A stretch of 10,699 nucleotides of DNA from Actinomycetota bacterium (GTDB taxonomy: Bacteria > Actinomycetota > Thermoleophilia > Gaiellales > Gaiellaceae): NCBI GenBank assembly GCA_005885565.1, contig VAXK01000018.1, positions 1 through 10,699 of the forward strand, written 5' to 3'. Every line of letters starts with the position of its first letter. The first letter of the stretch is position 1. Below, in pieces: positions 1 through 6,626 of this stretch. A program made the translations under genes and the position numbers. The notes below the pieces were generated by a model. It was not told where the DNA came from. It saw only the letters and a program-made list of their open reading frames with translations, and made no database searches.

Positions 1-400
1 CGAGCAGGACGAGCCGCGCCGACACCTGGTCGCCGATCATGAAGTGGAGGAGGAGCTCCCCGAACGAGGCGAGGACGGTGACGACTGCGACCGAGACGAA
101 GGGCGCGTGGACGCGGTCGCGGCCGGTCGTCTCGCCGTAGCGCCCGATCCAGTAGCCGGCCACGGTCAGGACGAGCGAGGTCAGCCCGAGCGTCCCGAGA
201 TCGGCCGTGTCGACGACGAGCCCGGCGCAGAACCCGCCGGCGGCGCCGAAGACCGAGCCGCGGAGCAGCGACACGCCGACGAGCGCGAGGAGCAAGAGGT
301 CTGGACCGCCGCCGAAGATCCGCAGCCGGTTCAGGACCGTCACCTGGACCAGAGCGGCGACGAAGAGGATCGCCCCTGCCTTGACGGCGTCGGCGACCAT
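1..400 (-). CDS. mreD: MreD, rod-shape-determining membrane protein (partial, C terminus off the left edge)
   Basis: Integral membrane component of the elongasome, which couples MreB filaments and MreC to the peptidoglycan synthases RodA/PBP2. The reading frame opens with ATG at 400 and stays open to the left edge (133 codons visible, no stop). The translation begins MVADAVKAGAILFVAALVQ and is strongly hydrophobic. It has a pattern of short helices typical of MreD: residues about 7-24, a leucine-rich stretch 34-45 (DLLLLALVGVSLLRG), a Gly/Ala-rich stretch 51-65, then 73-83 and 103-120. The start lies 2 bp after the mreC stop (TAGCGATG) with no good Shine-Dalgarno, so it is probably translationally coupled to mreC. 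The identification rests on the hydrophobic profile plus its position directly after mreC; sequence conservation in MreD is low in general. Confidence 0.9.
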   Translation of the reverse strand, partial: MVADAVKAGAILFVAALVQVTVLNRLRIFGGGPDLLLLALVGVSLLRGSVFGAAGGFCAGLVVDTADLGTLGLTSLVLTVAGYWIGRYGETTGRDRVHAPFVSVAVVTVLASFGELLLHFMIGDQVSARLVLL

Positions 401-402
401 CG

Positions 403-1353
403 CTACGGCAGCTGGGCGCTCCGCACCTTCGGCACGAGCACGATCGCCGACTCGAGCGACGTGAAGTCGACGAACGGCTTCAGCTGGATGTCCTTGTAGA
501 GGCCGACGTCGCTCTGGCCGACGTGCGTGACCGTCCCGATCGGGATGCCGCGCGGGTAGATCGAGGGAAGCCCGCCCGCGAGCGAGCCCTGGGTGAGGAC
601 GCGGTCGCCGCGGTAGACGACCTGGTCCTTCGTCACCTGGTCGAGGATCAGCGTCCCGCCCGGCGAGGCGCCGTGGCGGACGAGGCCCGACGCGCCGCGC
701 AGGTTCATCGCGCCGACGGCGCTCTGGTCGTCAGTCAGGAGGGTGACGCGCGCGACGTTGGAGAACACCTTCGTGACGTCCCCGACGAGGCCGGCCGGCG
801 TGACGACGGGGTCGTACCGCGCGATCCCCTGGTTCGAGCCGGCGGCGACGACGATCTGCTGCTCGAACTGGCTCGGCGGGCCGGCGATCACGCGCGTGTT
901 CACCGGCCGGTAGTCGGCCGGGAAGCTCGGCCCTTGCTCGTAGTTCAGCATCTGCCTCAGCTGCACGTTGTCGTGCAGCGCGGTCGCGTTCTGGATGTAG
1001 AGCTGGCGGTAGCGCTCGAGGTCGGAGCGGAGGTGCGCGTTCTGCGAGCGGGCGACGGCGAGGCCGTGGAAGTAGCCGTAGACGTCGCGGAAGGGTCGCG
1101 CGATCCGCTCGACTCCCACCTCGAAGGGGCGGAGGATCGACGCGCCGACTCCCTGCGTCCGGTGGAGCGGCCCGCCGGTCGACTCACGGAAGTAGACAGT
1201 GATGAGCGCGAGCGAGAGCAGGACCAGCACTCCCATCACGGCGCGCCGGGTGAGGGCGTTGCGCGTGCGGGACGAGTACGACGCGGACGCGGAGCGCTGG
1301 GCCGCAGAGCCCAGGACCGCGAGCCGCGCGCGGGGTGCGCGGGTGCGGGGCAC
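403..1353 (-). CDS. mreC: MreC, rod-shape-determining protein
   Basis: Bitopic membrane protein of the cell-elongation complex; its extracytoplasmic part binds penicillin-binding proteins and organises the MreBCD scaffold. The 316-residue protein has a basic cytoplasmic tail (1-37), one transmembrane helix at about 39-56 (VMGVLVLLSLALITVYF), a coiled coil at about 100-137 (heptad-like ARSQNAHLRSDLERYRQLY), then the beta-rich MreC domain. Family motifs there include a VIAGPPSQFEQQIVVAAGSNQGI-type stretch (about residues 155-177), VTPAGLVGDV and VTLLTDDQSAVGA. Length is normal for the family. The start used is GTG at 1353, 26 bp after the mreB stop. The upstream Shine-Dalgarno is poor, but no later start keeps the basic tail in front of the helix. 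It lies between mreB and mreD, as in most rod-shaped bacteria. Confidence 0.95.
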   Translation of the reverse strand: MPRTRAPRARLAVLGSAAQRSASASYSSRTRNALTRRAVMGVLVLLSLALITVYFRESTGGPLHRTQGVGASILRPFEVGVERIARPFRDVYGYFHGLAVARSQNAHLRSDLERYRQLYIQNATALHDNVQLRQMLNYEQGPSFPADYRPVNTRVIAGPPSQFEQQIVVAAGSNQGIARYDPVVTPAGLVGDVTKVFSNVARVTLLTDDQSAVGAMNLRGASGLVRHGASPGGTLILDQVTKDQVVYRGDRVLTQGSLAGGLPSIYPRGIPIGTVTHVGQSDVGLYKDIQLKPFVDFTSLESAIVLVPKVRSAQLP

Positions 1354-1379
1354 GAGCTGAGGCTAGAGGTTAGCGCCTT

Positions 1380-2426
1380 CTACCGTCGGTGATTGTTTCG
1401 ACGGGCGCGGGCGCTGCGGTGTATCGCTTCGAACTCTTCGAGGCTGCGCCCGGGGCCGACGGCGACGCAGGTGAGCGGCGACTCGGCGAGGTGCACCGGC
1501 ATCTGCGTCTCGTGGCGGAGCCGTTCGTCGAGGTTCGTGAGGAGGGAGCCGCCGCCGGCGAGGACGATCCCGCGGTCCATGATGTCGGCCGCGAGCTCGG
1601 GCGGGGTCTTGTCGAGCGTCGACTTGATCGCCTCGATGATCTGGCTCACGGGCTCGTCGAGCGCCTGCCGCACCTCTTCCGAGGAGAGGACGACGGTCTT
1701 CGGCAGGCCGGTCAGCATGTCGCGGCCCCGAACCTCGGCCTGGAGCTCCTCGCGCATGTCGTAGGCGGAGCCGATCTCGAGCTTGATCTCCTCCGCCGTC
1801 TGCTGGCCGACGAGCAGCTTGTACTCGCGCTTCACGTGGTTGACGATCGCGTCGTCCATCTCGTCGCCGCCGACGCGCAGGCTCTGGCTGACGACGATGC
1901 CGCCGAGGGAGATGACGGCGACCTCGGTCGTGCCGCCACCGACGTCGACGATCATGTTCCCGGTCGGCTCGGCGACGGGGAGGCCCGCGCCGATCGCGGC
2001 GGCCATCGGCTCCTCGATCAGGTAGGCCTGGCGGGCGCCGGCGGAGAGCGTCGCCTCCTCGACGGCGCGCTTCTCGACGCCGGTGACGCCCGACGGGACG
2101 CAGACCACGACGCGCGGATGCGCGAAGCGGTGCTGGTGCACCTTCTGGATGAAGTGCCGGAGCATCTGCTCGGTGACGTCGAAGTCGGCGATCACGCCGT
2201 CCTTCAGCGGGCGGATGGCGGCGATCGAGCCGGGCGTGCGGCCGAGCATCCGCTTCGCCTCGACGCCGACGGCGTGCACCTCGCCGGAGCGTTGGTCGAT
2301 CGCGACGACGGAGGGCTCCGAGAGGACGATTCCGCGCCCGCGCACGTAGACGAGCGTGTTCGCTGTGCCGAGGTCGACGGCCATGTCGCGGCCGCCCCAG
2401 CCGGTGATCGAGTTCAGGAAGGCCAT
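1380..2426 (-). CDS. mreB: MreB, actin-like cell-shape protein
   Basis: Bacterial actin homologue that polymerises under the membrane in an ATP-dependent way and directs lateral wall synthesis. The 348-residue protein shows all actin-fold signatures: phosphate-1 loop DLGTANT at 18-24, the catalytic-site region LIEEPMAAAIG at about 136-146, phosphate-2 loop DVGGGTT at 161-167 and the adenosine motif GIVLAGGGS at about 286-294. The hydrophobic N terminus (MAFLNSITGW) fits the membrane-binding segment of MreB. Near the C terminus the usual VAxGTG reads VAVGPG (321-326), a small deviation. ATG at 2426 is the natural start; there is no clear Shine-Dalgarno in front of it. It heads mreB-mreC-mreD. 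The transposase unit at 2508-3218 now separates it from the upstream maf operon, so it probably depends on a promoter in the remaining 2427-2507 interval. Confidence 0.98.
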   Translation of the reverse strand: MAFLNSITGWGGRDMAVDLGTANTLVYVRGRGIVLSEPSVVAIDQRSGEVHAVGVEAKRMLGRTPGSIAAIRPLKDGVIADFDVTEQMLRHFIQKVHQHRFAHPRVVVCVPSGVTGVEKRAVEEATLSAGARQAYLIEEPMAAAIGAGLPVAEPTGNMIVDVGGGTTEVAVISLGGIVVSQSLRVGGDEMDDAIVNHVKREYKLLVGQQTAEEIKLEIGSAYDMREELQAEVRGRDMLTGLPKTVVLSSEEVRQALDEPVSQIIEAIKSTLDKTPPELAADIMDRGIVLAGGGSLLTNLDERLRHETQMPVHLAESPLTCVAVGPGRSLEEFEAIHRSARARRNNHRR

Positions 2427-2441
2427 CAGCGGGGTCGGACG

Positions 2442-2447
2442 AGTCTA
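2442..2447 (-). promoter_or_regulatory. possible -10 element for mreB
   Basis: On the minus strand TAGACT fits the TANNNT pattern and lies 15 bp before the mreB ATG, which would give a short leader and explain the absence of a Shine-Dalgarno. No convincing -35 hexamer is visible 16-18 bp further upstream (TCGGCT at best). This is a weak, position-based call. Confidence 0.2.
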
Positions 2448-2507
2448 GCTAGGTCGCGGCGAAAAGCCGAGTCGACCGGGCGCGGCGACATGTCCGCGCA
2501 GGCCACC

Positions 2508-2522
2508 CTGGGGTCTGACCCC
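2508..2522. repeat. left terminal inverted repeat / REP-like hairpin
   Basis: CTGGGGTCTGACCCC. The core GGGGTC-T-GACCCC (2510-2522) is a perfect 6+1+6 palindrome. The 15 bp recur in inverted orientation at 3204-3218 on the other side of the transposase gene. It lies 84 bp outside the mreB start. Confidence 0.75.
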
Positions 2523-3218
2523 GCTCCTGTCGCAAAGGGCGGTGGAAAGTGTGACGAATGCGTCGTGCGCGCCCCTCTGGCGGGTGTCCGCAACTACGGT
2601 GAGGCGATGCCGCGGCCGCACCGACTTCAGATCCCCGGCGGGCTGTATCACTTGACCTCCCGCGGTAACCGCCGCCAGCGGATCTTCCTCGACGACCACG
2701 ATCGGCACAGGTTCCTCGACATCGCCGGGTCCGTGGCACGTCGGCGCGGGTGGCTCTGCTCGTCGTACTGCCTGATGCCGAACCACTACCACTTGCTGGT
2801 GGAGACACCCGAAGCCGATCTGTCGGCGGGGATGCAGGAGATCAACTCACGCCATGCGATGTGGTTCAACTGGCGCTACGAGCTCGACGGGCATCTGTTC
2901 CAGGGGCGGTTCAAGAGCGTCATGGTCGAGAGTGAGACGCACCTGCTCGAGCTCGCGAGATATGTGGTGCTGAACCCTGTCCGCGCGGGCCTTTGCGAGA
3001 ACCCGGCGCGGTGGATCTGGAGCAGCTACCGACCGACGCTGGGCGTCGATTCGAAGCCTGACCTCCTGACTCCTAACCGGATTCTCGGCCATTTCGGCGC
3101 GAGCCCGGAGACCGCGCGGCTTCGCTTCGCGACATTCGTCCAGGACGGTAAGGGAACGCCGCCAAGACAGGGCCCATCCGCCTCGTCCCGTCGAGACATG
3201 GCTGGGGTCAGACCCCAG
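2508..3218 (+). mobile_element. RAYT/IS200-like single-gene element bounded by hairpin inverted repeats
   Basis: A 711-bp unit containing only the HUH transposase gene, delimited by a perfect 15-bp inverted repeat, CTGGGGTCTGACCCC at 2508-2522 and its reverse complement at 3204-3218. Each repeat contains its own palindrome, so both ends can fold as hairpins. This is what Y1/HUH transposases of the IS200/IS605 and REP-associated groups recognise, in contrast to classical DDE insertion sequences. Reading inwards from either end, a TGTC follows the repeat after a 5-bp spacer (2528-2531 and 3195-3198), so the similarity extends slightly beyond the palindrome. The interior looks less G/C-biased at third positions than the neighbouring genes. 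The unit sits between maf and mreB, which would otherwise be about 92 bp apart. I see no target-site duplication, as expected for this mechanism. The exact boundaries are inferred from the repeats. Confidence 0.6.
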
Positions 3219-3233
3219 CTGTGGATCGGTTAG
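2607..3233 (+). CDS. REP-associated tyrosine transposase-like protein (Y1_Tnp / HUH family)
   Basis: A 208-residue protein of the IS200-like Y1 transposase superfamily, which cuts and joins single-stranded DNA at hairpin ends. Visible family motifs: N-terminal RLQIPGGLYHLTSRGNRRQ (6-24), the HUH metal-binding motif H60-Y-H62 in LMPNHYHLLVETP, GHLFQGRFK (95-103) and LARYVVLNPVRAGL (116-129). The LFQGRxK and YVxLNPVRAGL blocks are typical of the RAYT-type group. The residue that from memory aligns with the nucleophilic Tyr of E. coli TnpA-REP is Phe102 here, so activity is uncertain. ATG at 2607 is preceded by GGTGAGG, a modest ribosome site, and the first family motif starts just after it. The last 11 codons run through the right-end palindrome, and the stop lies outside it, overlapping the maf stop on the other strand. 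It is the only transposase gene in the window. Confidence 0.88.
   Translation: MPRPHRLQIPGGLYHLTSRGNRRQRIFLDDHDRHRFLDIAGSVARRRGWLCSSYCLMPNHYHLLVETPEADLSAGMQEINSRHAMWFNWRYELDGHLFQGRFKSVMVESETHLLELARYVVLNPVRAGLCENPARWIWSSYRPTLGVDSKPDLLTPNRILGHFGASPETARLRFATFVQDGKGTPPRQGPSASSRRDMAGVRPQLWIG
3201..3219. repeat. right terminal inverted repeat / REP-like hairpin
   Basis: GCTGGGGTCAGACCCCAGC is a perfect 9+1+9 palindrome. Bases 3204-3218 are the reverse complement of the left repeat at 2508-2522. It lies inside the 3' end of the transposase reading frame and 11 bp beyond the maf stop. Its hairpin could also act as a weak bidirectional transcription barrier, but no T-tract follows on either strand. 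Confidence 0.75.
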
Positions 3234-3799
3234 CCGAACCCGTACGTGCCCGGGAAGCGCTCCGCGAGGAGTTCGACGAGGAGCGCGGCTGGGAGGCCCA
3301 CCACGTTCAGGAAGTCGCCTTCGATGCGGCGGACGAGCGCGGCGCCGCGGCCCTGGATCGCGTACCCGCCGGCGCGCCCCTCCCACTCGCCGCTCGCGAC
3401 GTACGATCCCAGGTCGCGCGGCGTCAACGGCCGGAACTCGACCCTCGTCGTCTCGCTCCGCGCCTCCTCCCACCCGACCGTCCGCAGGCAGAGGCCGGAG
3501 ACGACCTCGTGCGTCCGTCCGCCGAGGAGCTCCAGCATCCGCTCCGCCTCGGCCGCCGTGCCGGGCTTCCCCAGGACGCGGCCGTCGCAGACGACCACCG
3601 TGTCGACACCGAGCACCGGCCGGTCGCCCGCGCCCTCGACCGACCGAGCCTTCCCGACCGCGTGCTCGAGCGGATCGTCGCCGCGCTCCTCGTACCGCGG
3701 CTCGACGACCTCGAACGGAAGTCCGAGCTGCTCCAGGATCGCCCGCCGCTGGGGCGAGGTCGAGGCGAGCACGATCGGCGCTGCGGGCGGCGCGCTCAC
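3230..3799 (-). CDS. maf: Maf family nucleoside triphosphate pyrophosphatase
   Basis: House-cleaning enzyme that hydrolyses non-canonical or modified (d)NTPs to the monophosphate and PPi; the YhdE-like branch acts on dTTP/UTP and modified pyrimidines. The 189-residue length is normal. Motifs in order: LASTSPQRR at 11-19 (phosphate-binding Ser/Arg), GVDTVVV with catalytic-type Asp66 at 64-70, GKP with Lys78, GRTHEVVSGLCL at 94-105, and WEGRAGGYAIQGRGA at 139-153 followed by GDFLNVVGLP. The YAIQG stretch fits the YhdE-like subgroup, though the substrate is inferred. The start is GTG at 3799, 12 bp after the methyltransferase stop and behind repeated GGTGAGC copies that can serve as ribosome site. 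maf next to mreB is a recurrent arrangement in bacteria. Its stop overlaps the transposase stop in the four bases TTAG at 3230-3233. Confidence 0.95.
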   Translation of the reverse strand: MSAPPAAPIVLASTSPQRRAILEQLGLPFEVVEPRYEERGDDPLEHAVGKARSVEGAGDRPVLGVDTVVVCDGRVLGKPGTAAEAERMLELLGGRTHEVVSGLCLRTVGWEEARSETTRVEFRPLTPRDLGSYVASGEWEGRAGGYAIQGRGAALVRRIEGDFLNVVGLPAALLVELLAERFPGTYGFG

Positions 3800-3811
3800 C
3801 CGCTCACCGGC

Positions 3812-4570
3812 TCACCGCTTCCGCGCGACCCAGATCTCCTCGGCCGGCCACCGCCGCGCCCAGTCGGCGCCGACGAAGTCGTAGTACGGATGGTCCGCCG
3901 CCTCCGCCGGCGCCTGGAGCTCCACCAGCCGCTCGACGTCGAACCCCGACGAGCGCAGCAGCGCGATCCAGTCGCCGTGCGCGAGATGGAACTCGACGCC
4001 GCCCTCCCACTCGAAGCGCCACATGCCGAACTGCGCCCGCGCCAAACGCTCCTCCACGCGCCCCTCGTCCCGGGAGCAGAGGATGGCGAGCGTCGAGTTG
4101 CGCAGGAAGACCAGCCGCCTACCCGGCCGCAGCAGGCGGGCCGCCTCGGGAATCCACGCCCCCGGATCGCACCAGATCGACGCGCCGTACTCCGACAGGA
4201 CGAGGTCGAACGACGCATCCGCCAGCGGCACAGCCTCGGCGCTCGCCTCTACCAATTCGAACTCCGGCCCGAGCTCCGCCTGCATCCGCCGAGCCGTCTC
4301 GAGCTGAGCCGGCGTCACGTCCACGCCGACCACCCGCGCGCCTCGCCGCGCGAGCCACGCCGAGAAGTACGCCGTCCCGCACCCGAGCTCGACCACGTCC
4401 AGCCCGGCCACGTCCCCGAGGACGCCCACCTCGGCCTCCGGCACCGAGAACATCCCCCACGTGATCTCCTCCTGCGCCCAGGCCTCGGTCGCCTTCGCGT
4501 CGGTGTACTCCGCGTTCGCCTTCGTCCAGACTTCCCGATTCCGGACCGCGTGCTCGGGAAGCTCAGTCAA
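3812..4570 (-). CDS. class I SAM-dependent methyltransferase
   Basis: A 252-residue Rossmann-fold methyltransferase. SAM motif I is VVELGCGTA at 59-67, motif II VGVDVTPAQL at 81-90 with the acidic Asp84, and motif IV-like DLVLSEYGA at 122-130, followed by WIPEAARLLRPGRRLVFL (139-156), the usual post-motif III helix and strand. The N-terminal NREVWTKANAEY and C-terminal EEIWVARKR are conserved in a widespread actinobacterial family of unknown substrate. The start is inferred as TTG at 4570, because the ndk stop lies at 4563 and no ATG or GTG occurs in frame between there and motif I except a Met at residue 40, too late for the conserved N terminus. The two genes thus overlap by 8 bp (TTGACTGA), implying translational coupling. 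Longer readings in this frame only run through ndk in the wrong frame. The substrate cannot be told from the sequence. Confidence 0.88.
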   Translation of the reverse strand: MTELPEHAVRNREVWTKANAEYTDAKATEAWAQEEITWGMFSVPEAEVGVLGDVAGLDVVELGCGTAYFSAWLARRGARVVGVDVTPAQLETARRMQAELGPEFELVEASAEAVPLADASFDLVLSEYGASIWCDPGAWIPEAARLLRPGRRLVFLRNSTLAILCSRDEGRVEERLARAQFGMWRFEWEGGVEFHLAHGDWIALLRSSGFDVERLVELQAPAEAADHPYYDFVGADWARRWPAEEIWVARKR

Positions 4571-4976
4571 GGTCTGGGAACCAGAGCGCGAGCTCCCGGG
4601 CGGCCGACTCCGGGGAGTCCGACCCGTGCACGAGGTTGTCCGGCATCGAGAGCGCGAGGTCGCCGCGGATCGTCCCGGGCGCCGCGTTCGCCGGATTCGT
4701 CGCGCCCATCGTCGCCCGCACCAACCCGATCGCACCGTCGCCCTCCACGACGAGCGCGAGCGTGGGCGACGACGTGATGAACTCGACGAGCTCCTCGAAG
4801 AAGGGCTTCTCGCGGTGCTCGGCGTAGTGCCGCTCGGCGAGGTCGCGGTCGACGTGCACGAGGTCGGCGCCGCGCAGGACGAGCCCGCGCCGCTCCAGCC
4901 GCCCGAGGATCTCGCCGGCGAGCCCGCGCCGCATCGCGTCCGGCTTGATCAGGACGAGCGTCCGCTCCGTGGCCAC
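4563..4976 (-). CDS. ndk: nucleoside diphosphate kinase
   Basis: Transfers the gamma-phosphate from ATP to NDPs through a phosphohistidine, balancing cytoplasmic NTP and dNTP pools. The 137-residue protein has the canonical length. It shows the N-terminal ERTLVLIKPDAMRRG (4-18, with the conserved Lys11), the AEHREKPFFEELVEFITSSP substrate loop (52-71), the MGATNPANAAPGTIRGD block (90-106) and the active-site motif NLVHGSDS with catalytic His117. The start is GTG at 4976, 6 bp after the stop of the zinc-ribbon gene and immediately before the conserved N terminus. ndk between folC and mreB matches the order known from Streptomyces and other actinobacteria. Confidence 0.97.
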   Translation of the reverse strand: MATERTLVLIKPDAMRRGLAGEILGRLERRGLVLRGADLVHVDRDLAERHYAEHREKPFFEELVEFITSSPTLALVVEGDGAIGLVRATMGATNPANAAPGTIRGDLALSMPDNLVHGSDSPESAARELALWFPDLD

Positions 4977-4982
4977 GGCCCG

Positions 4983-5516
4983 CTACTCCGAGGCTCGGCG
5001 GCGCTCCCGGCGCGGCGCGGGCAGCGGCGGCAGCTCCAGCGTCGAGGTCGGCTCGATCGGCGTCGCGCAGTACGGGCAGATCTGCCACAGCGCCTCGAGC
5101 GGCGCCTTGCAGCTCGAGCACGCCTGCTTGAGCCGCGTCGTGCAGACCGGGCAGACGAGGAAGGACGGGTCGACCTCGGCCCGGCAGACCGGGCAGTGCA
5201 GGTCGCGACGCGCGAGCCGCTCCTCCATCGCCTTGATCTCGAGCTCGCGCTCGCGCACGTCCTGGAGGTACTCCGGCGGCCGGAAGAGCATGTAGACGAG
5301 CGGCCCGATGAACGGCACGACGGCGCCGAGCAGCGTCGCCATGACGACGAGCCACGGGTCCTCGATCCGCCGCCGCGCGTCCTTGTACACCCAGTAGGCC
5401 GTCGCCGCCCAGAAGATGACGACGAAGAGCAGCGCGAGGTTCCGGATCACCTGCCAGGTGCCGGAGTTGAAGAAGTCGTGGAGCCCGCTGGCGAAGACGA
5501 GGCCGATGCGCGGCAT
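4983..5516 (-). CDS. membrane-anchored double zinc-ribbon protein
   Basis: A 177-residue protein not assignable to a known function. It has two predicted transmembrane helices, at about 24-44 (IRNLALLFVVIFWAATAYWVY) and 55-78 (WLVVMATLLGAVVPFIGPLVYMLF), then a charged, probably helical linker (81-106). A cytoplasmic domain with four CxxC knuckles follows: Cys108/111, 122/125, 133/136 and 147/150. That is two adjacent zinc ribbons of the DZR type, each able to bind one Zn. The tail is Pro/Arg-rich. The start is ATG at 5516, 6 bp after the folC stop, without an obvious Shine-Dalgarno, so coupling to folC is likely. In Streptomyces a small membrane protein gene also sits between folC and ndk, but that one is not a zinc-ribbon protein as far as I recall. 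A role in protein-protein contact at the membrane is only inference. Confidence 0.9.
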   Translation of the reverse strand: MPRIGLVFASGLHDFFNSGTWQVIRNLALLFVVIFWAATAYWVYKDARRRIEDPWLVVMATLLGAVVPFIGPLVYMLFRPPEYLQDVRERELEIKAMEERLARRDLHCPVCRAEVDPSFLVCPVCTTRLKQACSSCKAPLEALWQICPYCATPIEPTSTLELPPLPAPRRERRRASE

Positions 5517-5522
5517 CGTACG

Positions 5523-6626
5523 TCAGGAGAGGTCGGCGAGCAGGTACAGCGAGCCGGTCACGAGCAGCGCGCCCTCCGGTCCGGCGAGGTCGCGACCACG
5601 CGCACGCGCCGCCGCGGCGTCCTCGACGACCTCGGTCGAGGGGAAGAACCGAGCTGCCCGACGGGCGAGCTCCGCGGCCGGAAGCGCGCGCGCGTTGGAC
5701 GAGCGCGTGGCGACGAAGGCGTCCCCGAGCACGGAGAGCGCCTCGAGCATGCCGTCGACCTTCTTGTCCTCGAGGATCGAGGCGACGACGACGTAGCGCC
5801 GGCTGGGCAGGCGGCCGAGGAGCCAGCCGACCCCGGCGACGTTGTGCGCGCCGTCCCAGATCTCGAGCGGCTCCTCCGAGCGGTGCTCGAGCCGCCCGGG
5901 CAGCGCCACCCCGGAGACCGGCTCCACCGGCTCGCCGAGGAACGTCTCGGCCGCGACCAGCGCGAGCGCGGCGTTCGCTCGGCCGGTCACGACGACGATT
6001 CCGGCGCCGGCCTCGAGCGCGGCCTCGCGCCACTCCTCGTCGCCGAGGACGACCGACGCGCCGGGCGTCACGACGGCGAGCTTCTCGCGGGCGATCTTCT
6101 CGTGCGTGTCACCGAGGACGTCCGTGTGCTCGAGCGCCACGTTCGTCAGGACGACGACCTCGGCGTCGAGCACGTTCGTCGCGTCGAGCCGCCCCCCGAG
6201 CCCGGCCTCGACGACCGCCGCGTCCACGCGCGCCGTCGCGAACTCCGCGAGCCCGGCGGCCGTGAGGATCTCGAACTGCGTCGCGCCCAGCCGCTGCGCC
6301 GGCTCGCGCACGCGCTCGATCGCCGCCTCGAAGTCGGCGTCCTCGCCGTCGACCTGGATCCGCTCCGACCAGCCCGAGACGTGCGGCGAGGTGTACGCCC
6401 CGACGCGGAGGCCCGCCTGCCGCAGCATGGCCGCCGCGGTCCGTGTGACGGTCGACTTGCCGTTCGAGCCGACGACGTGGATCGCCCGGAAGCGCCGCTG
6501 CGGCTCGCCGAGCTCGGCGAGGAGCGCCCGCATCCGCTCGAGCCCGAAGCCGTCCGCCGGCCACGGGCTGAGCGACTCGATCCACTCAACCGCCGAGAGC
6601 TTCGAGCTCTGCGAGGTACTGGGCAC
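5523..6626 (-). CDS. folC: bifunctional folylpolyglutamate synthase / dihydrofolate synthase
   Basis: Mur-ligase-family enzyme that adds glutamate to dihydropteroate and/or tetrahydrofolates using ATP. Motifs in this 367-residue protein: P-loop GSNGKST at 53-59 (usually GTNGKGS), TSPHVSGWSERI at 79-90, FEILTAAGLAEFA at 119-130, EAGLGGRLDATN at 140-151, TNVALEHTDVLG at 161-172, EK-Lys182 near the carbamylated-lysine position, and the C-terminal-domain motif DGAHN at 258-262. It is shorter than the usual 420-430 residues, mainly because the segment between the Mur core and the C-terminal domain is trimmed (TGRANAALALVAAE follows directly). The start is GTG at 6626: AGGAGG lies 6 bp upstream, whereas the in-frame ATG at 6653 has no suitable ribosome site. 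It overlaps the 3' end of valS by 41 bp. Whether it does both reactions cannot be seen. Confidence 0.93.
   Translation of the reverse strand: MPSTSQSSKLSAVEWIESLSPWPADGFGLERMRALLAELGEPQRRFRAIHVVGSNGKSTVTRTAAAMLRQAGLRVGAYTSPHVSGWSERIQVDGEDADFEAAIERVREPAQRLGATQFEILTAAGLAEFATARVDAAVVEAGLGGRLDATNVLDAEVVVLTNVALEHTDVLGDTHEKIAREKLAVVTPGASVVLGDEEWREAALEAGAGIVVVTGRANAALALVAAETFLGEPVEPVSGVALPGRLEHRSEEPLEIWDGAHNVAGVGWLLGRLPSRRYVVVASILEDKKVDGMLEALSVLGDAFVATRSSNARALPAAELARRAARFFPSTEVVEDAAAARARGRDLAGPEGALLVTGSLYLLADLS

Noticed and set aside
2431..2440. GGGGTCGGAC near the mreB start as a third REP-like copy
   Set aside because: Matches only 9 of 10 bases of the left arm and lacks the second palindrome arm; this is expected by chance at this GC content.
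1389..2606. Upstream part of the plus-strand frame that ends in the transposase, as a possible N-terminal extension or fusion
   Set aside because: It is antisense to mreB and has no domain character. The transposase motifs begin right after ATG 2607, which has its own ribosome site.
3201..3233. Rho-independent terminator between maf and the transposase gene
   Set aside because: The 9-bp stem is stable but there is no T-rich run on either strand, and the palindrome is better explained as the element end.
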